Source: Torymus aiolomorphi
Taxonomy: Eukaryota > Arthropoda > Insecta > Hymenoptera > Torymidae
DNA length: 64,000 nt
Assembly: GCA_036365515.1 (NCBI GenBank)
Contig: CM070875.1
Span: forward strand, 3,135,001-3,199,000
Direction of reading: 5' to 3'
The translations under genes and the position numbers were made by a program. The notes below the pieces were generated by a model. The model searched no databases, had not been told where the DNA came from, and was given only the letters and a program-made list of their open reading frames with translations. Of this stretch, positions 60,088 through 64,000 are shown piece by piece; position 1 is the first letter of the stretch; each line of letters starts with the position of its first letter.

Positions 60088-61378
60088 AAACGATGGTCAA
60101 AAATGCAGCTTCCAAAAACGCCGGCGTCACCCCTAATTTGACGAAAAACCACCCCCGAAAACGGTTTTTCGCTTATAACTCGCGAACGATAAGAGATATC
60201 GAAAAAAGTCCCAAACAAAAGTTGTAGAGCGTGAAATTTTACATAAGGATCACCTATCACTTTTTTGCATTTGATAAAATTAAGCTTGAGAAAAGCACGC
60301 AGAAGTAACAAACAGCAAGCGGCCGGAGGGGAAGGGAGGTGGGGCCCGCGGCCGCGCGGCTGCGGCAGCGGCGGCGCGCCTCGGCGGCAATGTTGACATG
60401 TGGCGCACTTCTCGAGGCAAGAAGGCGGAAGCCGCGAGGCCAGCCGCCAGCGTGAGCGATGCGCGGCGCGCGCATCCGCGCAAGCAGCGGCTTGAGCCGA
60501 GGCCCATCTTCATGACGAGCGCTCAAGCCAGTCAGTCGGCAGTCACGATAGCCAGCGCACGCAGCCAATACAGGCGGAACCGACGCCACAGCTGCGGCGC
60601 CCCTCAAACTCAAATAGGACTCGCACGCGTAGCTTGCGCGTGTTAATCATATGTTACATTGAGGCAGAATAAAGACGAACTGAAAGTGATTAGTTGTAGT
60701 GAGTTTCATTTGGCGAGAAACCCGCACCTTCGCTCCCTTCACAATCTCCAATTTCAGCCTCGCAGAACAAGTGCCAGGAGGCACTTGTGGAGCAGGCCAA
60801 ACGTTTCGGAGCAGCCGCGTCCCCGGCCAAAACGGCGGTCGCAGGAGCGCTCGAACATGTGAGCGCGCGCGTGGACTGCGTGTCTCTGCGCCGCTGAGTC
60901 GTTTTTCACTTTTTAGCGCTTCTAGCTGGCCCAGGCGCCGGAAAATTTTTCGCTTCTGTCTCCCCCTGTACACCTGCTGACGCAATTGCATAAAGTAACC
61001 ATCGCTTTTTATAGATTTTGATTCGTAGAATCTAAATTTCGAGGTTACAATTTAACAAAATTGCAAGAACTTTGATTTAAATGCATTTGTTTGAACAAAA
61101 ACGCTATTTAAACAAATAAAAACAATCTTTTGCGATCAGAATAATTTTTTCTTGAAAATTCCGGCAATTTTAAGATTAAAATGTTTCATTCAACATCTAC
61201 GAGAAACCAATATTCAAAGAGTTATAAATTTTCAAAATATTAATTCTTAGCATTCAAGAGATTTTTAATAATAGTCACAAAATTAAACATCAAGTAAAAA
61301 TTGTTACAGTTACTAATCGTTTACCATCTAAAAAGAGATGTGCATAGTTAATATTACTTTGTATTATATGTAATTCAC
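60088..61378. other. Intergenic; CpG-rich patch at 60300-60980
   Basis: 60150-60230 contains CTTATAACTCGCGAACGATA, a sequence style common in insect satellites. 60310-60980 is very GC-rich with multiple short open frames on both strands, none recognisable. No exon could be supported. Confidence 0.35.
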
Positions 61379-64000
61379 ATTAATATAGGTACGAGTAAAT
61401 CTCAGGAACTCTTAACTTTTTGGGAACTCCAAAGTTTAAGCAGACAAATGAATCAACGCTCAAAATGTTTGCCTTGCAATAAAAAAAAATAAAAAAATCT
61501 ATTATAAATAATGGTAACGAATCAGCTGCGTTCATAAATGAAAAAATTGTTATTAATATGCTTTTCCTATCGATATATTTATCTATATAGGAACAGGAAC
61601 ACACTTGCGATCGTTGTACAATTTGTTTAGCTTTTTTGTGTGTCAAAATCTTGAACTCGAGTCCTGGTAGGTCGATGTGCTATAAAAATTAGCCGAAATA
61701 CAAGATTATTAATTTTCTAAATTTTTAAAGGAATTTTAGGGATAAAAAGTTATTGAGATTTGAGAATACGTATTGATTAAATTATCAAGGGGAAGACTAA
61801 TAGCCTTATCTATATCTATATGTTTTGCAAAGATATTCCCTAAATATTAGTATTTGTTAAAAGACAAAATATTTTATAAACATGAGTGATCAGCGAAGCT
61901 CCACAAGTTTTCTATTAAAAAAATTAGTAGTGCCAATTCGTACCTGAACCTTAATTTTTTATCTGTCAACTGCTTTATAGAGAGACAAGAAAAATAAGTT
62001 ATACTAATTTTCTTATTGTCTTTATTAGATATAATGAACATTTTTTCTACAAGATGCAATAGTTTCTTACAAACATGTATTATTATTATTTAAATAAAAT
62101 AATTTTTTATTTAAAGCCAAATTATACTTTGACAAAAGAAATTACCTTTTCAGTCTAAATCTCTGTAGATTCAAAAACAATTTTTCTTTTTATGAAGACT
62201 CCATTCCTACTATCTGAAAAGTAATTATTTTTCTTCGCGCAGGATTTTCTTCTTAATATTCGTAATTAATATAAGATAATAAAAAAATCCTTTGGAGAAT
62301 AGATGATATTATGAGTATTTATGACGGAGTCCTTTTGCAGCAGAAAATATACCCATCTAACATTTTACCATTCTGATAAAATACCTCCCCCCTAAAAATT
62401 GTATAGGAATCTATATAAGGAAAATATATAAGGAAATAATGTTTTTAGGAGTCACATTTTTCGGAGTTTTATTTTACTAGTAAAAAGTATCTTTATAATT
62501 TTATACAATCTGTTTTCAATTTTTATAGACGCAAAGTTTTCTGATATTTTTTTCGAAAGAAATCCCTTGTGTGTTCTGAAGAGCTCCTGTTCGGAATTTA
62601 TATTTCGGAGAATGTTTTAAACGATAATACATTTTCTGAGAAAATACCCATCTAACGTTTTACCATTTTGATAAAACACCTCCCCCCCACCCAAAAACTG
62701 ATGATTTCTTAAACGAGGGGTGCATCGACATCAAGTTCTTTAGAAGATCATGATTCAATTTCTATAAGTGGCATACTAAAAAGTGGCGCCGAAAAAGTAT
62801 ACTATTCAATCGGGCTTGTAAATAATTTTTTTCACATTCAGAAAAGCTTAAAGAACAAGAAAAATTTTGTTCAGTAAATGTACCTTCAAAATTAAATTCT
62901 TTTTTCAAGTTTCATCGTTTAGAAAGAAAGCTGAAATTTCCGTCAATTCTTTTCAATCCAAAATTGACTTGAAAGTGTCACCAAAAAATGATATCATTAA
63001 ATCGAACTTGTATATATTTATTTTCACATTTAGAAAAGCTTGAAGAACAAGAAAAACTTTGTCTGATGAGGGTGCCTTAAAAAAAAATTACAATTTTTTT
63101 CGAGACGTAACCCTGGTGGAAATTTGTCTATCTGAAATGGCCAACAATCTCAGTAAATAGGTAGAAAAAATGGCTAGTTAATAGGCCCCGGTGAAACGCT
63201 TTTTCTCCCATTATTCGCACATTTAATAGATTGGACATAACCTCCAAATTTTCGTTTTAAGTTTACTTAAAGAATTGACGTTAGATTGGACGGTATTCAG
63301 CTATAACTGATAGCTTACTAAAATATAAACAATATGAGCAGACAGAAAAACCATTAATTTACAGTAGACCTTTTGAAAATATTACGTAAAATGTATTTAT
63401 TGCCATTAGATTCTGTCTCTCTCACTCCTTGTCATAACAACAGGCCTTCTACTAGCCATTTCCGGACTAAAAAACTGATCAGTTTTAATACCTTTAAAGT
63501 ACTCAAGAACAAGCTTGTGTTTGTCTTCGCAAAACTCATTCTATTTTTCAATCTATTAAATGTTCGAATAATACACTGAAAGAAATATCTTGGTAATCCC
63601 ATAACTTAACATGGTAGTCGCTAGCCAAATGATTACCGTTGAGTCTGTCAGCCAGACGGTATGGTGAAAAAATTTTGTATTTCGGCTAATTTTTATAGCA
63701 CATCGACCTACCAGGACTCGAGTTCAAGATTTTGACACACAAAAAAGCTAAACAAATTGTACAACGATCGTAAGTGTGTTCCTGTTCCTATATAGATAAA
63801 TATATCGATAGGAAAAGCATATTAATAACAATTTTTTCATTTATGAACGCAGCTGATTCGTTACCATTATTTATAATAGATTTTTTTATTTTTTTTTATT
63901 GCAAGGCAAACATTTTGAGCGTTGATTCATTTGTCTGCTTAAACTTTGGAGTTCCCAAAAAAGTTAAGAGTTCCTGAGATTTACTCGCACCTATATTAAT
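61379..64000. mobile_element. Element with ~325-bp terminal inverted repeats (reaches window edge)
   Basis: 61379-61703 and 63675-64000 are almost perfect reverse complements: ATTAATATAGGTACGAGTAA at the left against TTACTCGCACCTATATTAAT at the right, and AGCCGAAATACAA against TTGTATTTCGGCT inward. The 1.97-kb interior is AT-rich with no transposase frame; two CTCCCCCC-type patches (62385 and 62682) follow similar ATACCCATCTAACATTTTACC words. A non-autonomous DNA transposon or foldback; the right end may extend past the window. Confidence 0.85.

Overview
This is a eukaryotic, almost certainly hymenopteran insect, nuclear segment. It is AT-rich with CpG-rich patches, intron-split genes with GT..AG junctions, and a very dense load of transposable elements. 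The insect call rests on an allatostatin-A (FGL-amide) neuropeptide precursor whose first peptides closely resemble the bee arrangement (a YxSEY-KR peptide followed by LPVYxFG). I cannot name the species; a parasitoid wasp is only a guess.

Two cellular genes are supported, both on the minus strand. Amnionless (the membrane anchor of the cubilin/amnionless endocytic receptor) runs from an ATG at 11664 to the left and leaves the window's left part after a VWC-like cysteine-rich exon at 1760-1886. Three exons (11374-11664, 9858-10177, 1760-1886) join in frame to give its N-terminal 246 residues. The allatostatin-A gene (AstA) lies just upstream at 13555-15919: three coding exons give a complete 229-residue precursor with a signal peptide and five FGL/FGI-amide peptides. 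No other cellular gene could be supported between 16 and 64 kb.

The rest is mostly repeats. From left to right: a short element with inverted ends and a 200-bp internal duplication (0.5-1.1 kb); a TIR element (2.3-3.3 kb); decayed charged ORFs (4-5.6 kb) beside a foldback built of ~93-bp units (5.6-7.0 kb), all inside amnionless intron 2; a MITE in the AstA intron; large palindromes at 18.2-19.2, 20.2-20.8, 36.1-36.7 and 36.8-37.4 kb; a LINE copy with an intact Gag-like ORF1 and no reverse transcriptase (22.7-24.6 kb); a ~330-bp tandem repeat (26-26.9 kb); a full-length but inactivated Ty1/copia retrotransposon with 205-bp LTRs and a TTAAT target-site duplication (26982-34513); LINE reverse transcriptase relics (42.2 and 54.2-54.7 kb); long (TA)n arrays (44.6-45.1 kb); a TTAA-flanked piggyBac-like MITE (47.8-48.1 kb); a CRE-rich palindrome (57.1-57.8 kb); a nested palindrome of 28-bp repeats sitting in a 45-bp tandem array (58.3-59.6 kb); a Helitron helicase relic (59.7-60.1 kb); and an element with ~325-bp inverted ends that reaches the right edge (61.4-64 kb).

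The most noteworthy points are the ORF1-only LINE, the copia Gag with an N-terminal MGNLCT acylation-like motif and a long N-terminal extension, the repeat-built copia leader (44-bp minisatellite plus three YY1/Pho-like sites exactly 56 bp apart), the Penelope/hammerhead-like inverted dimer with a 13-bp duplication, and the sheer number of unrelated foldback elements.
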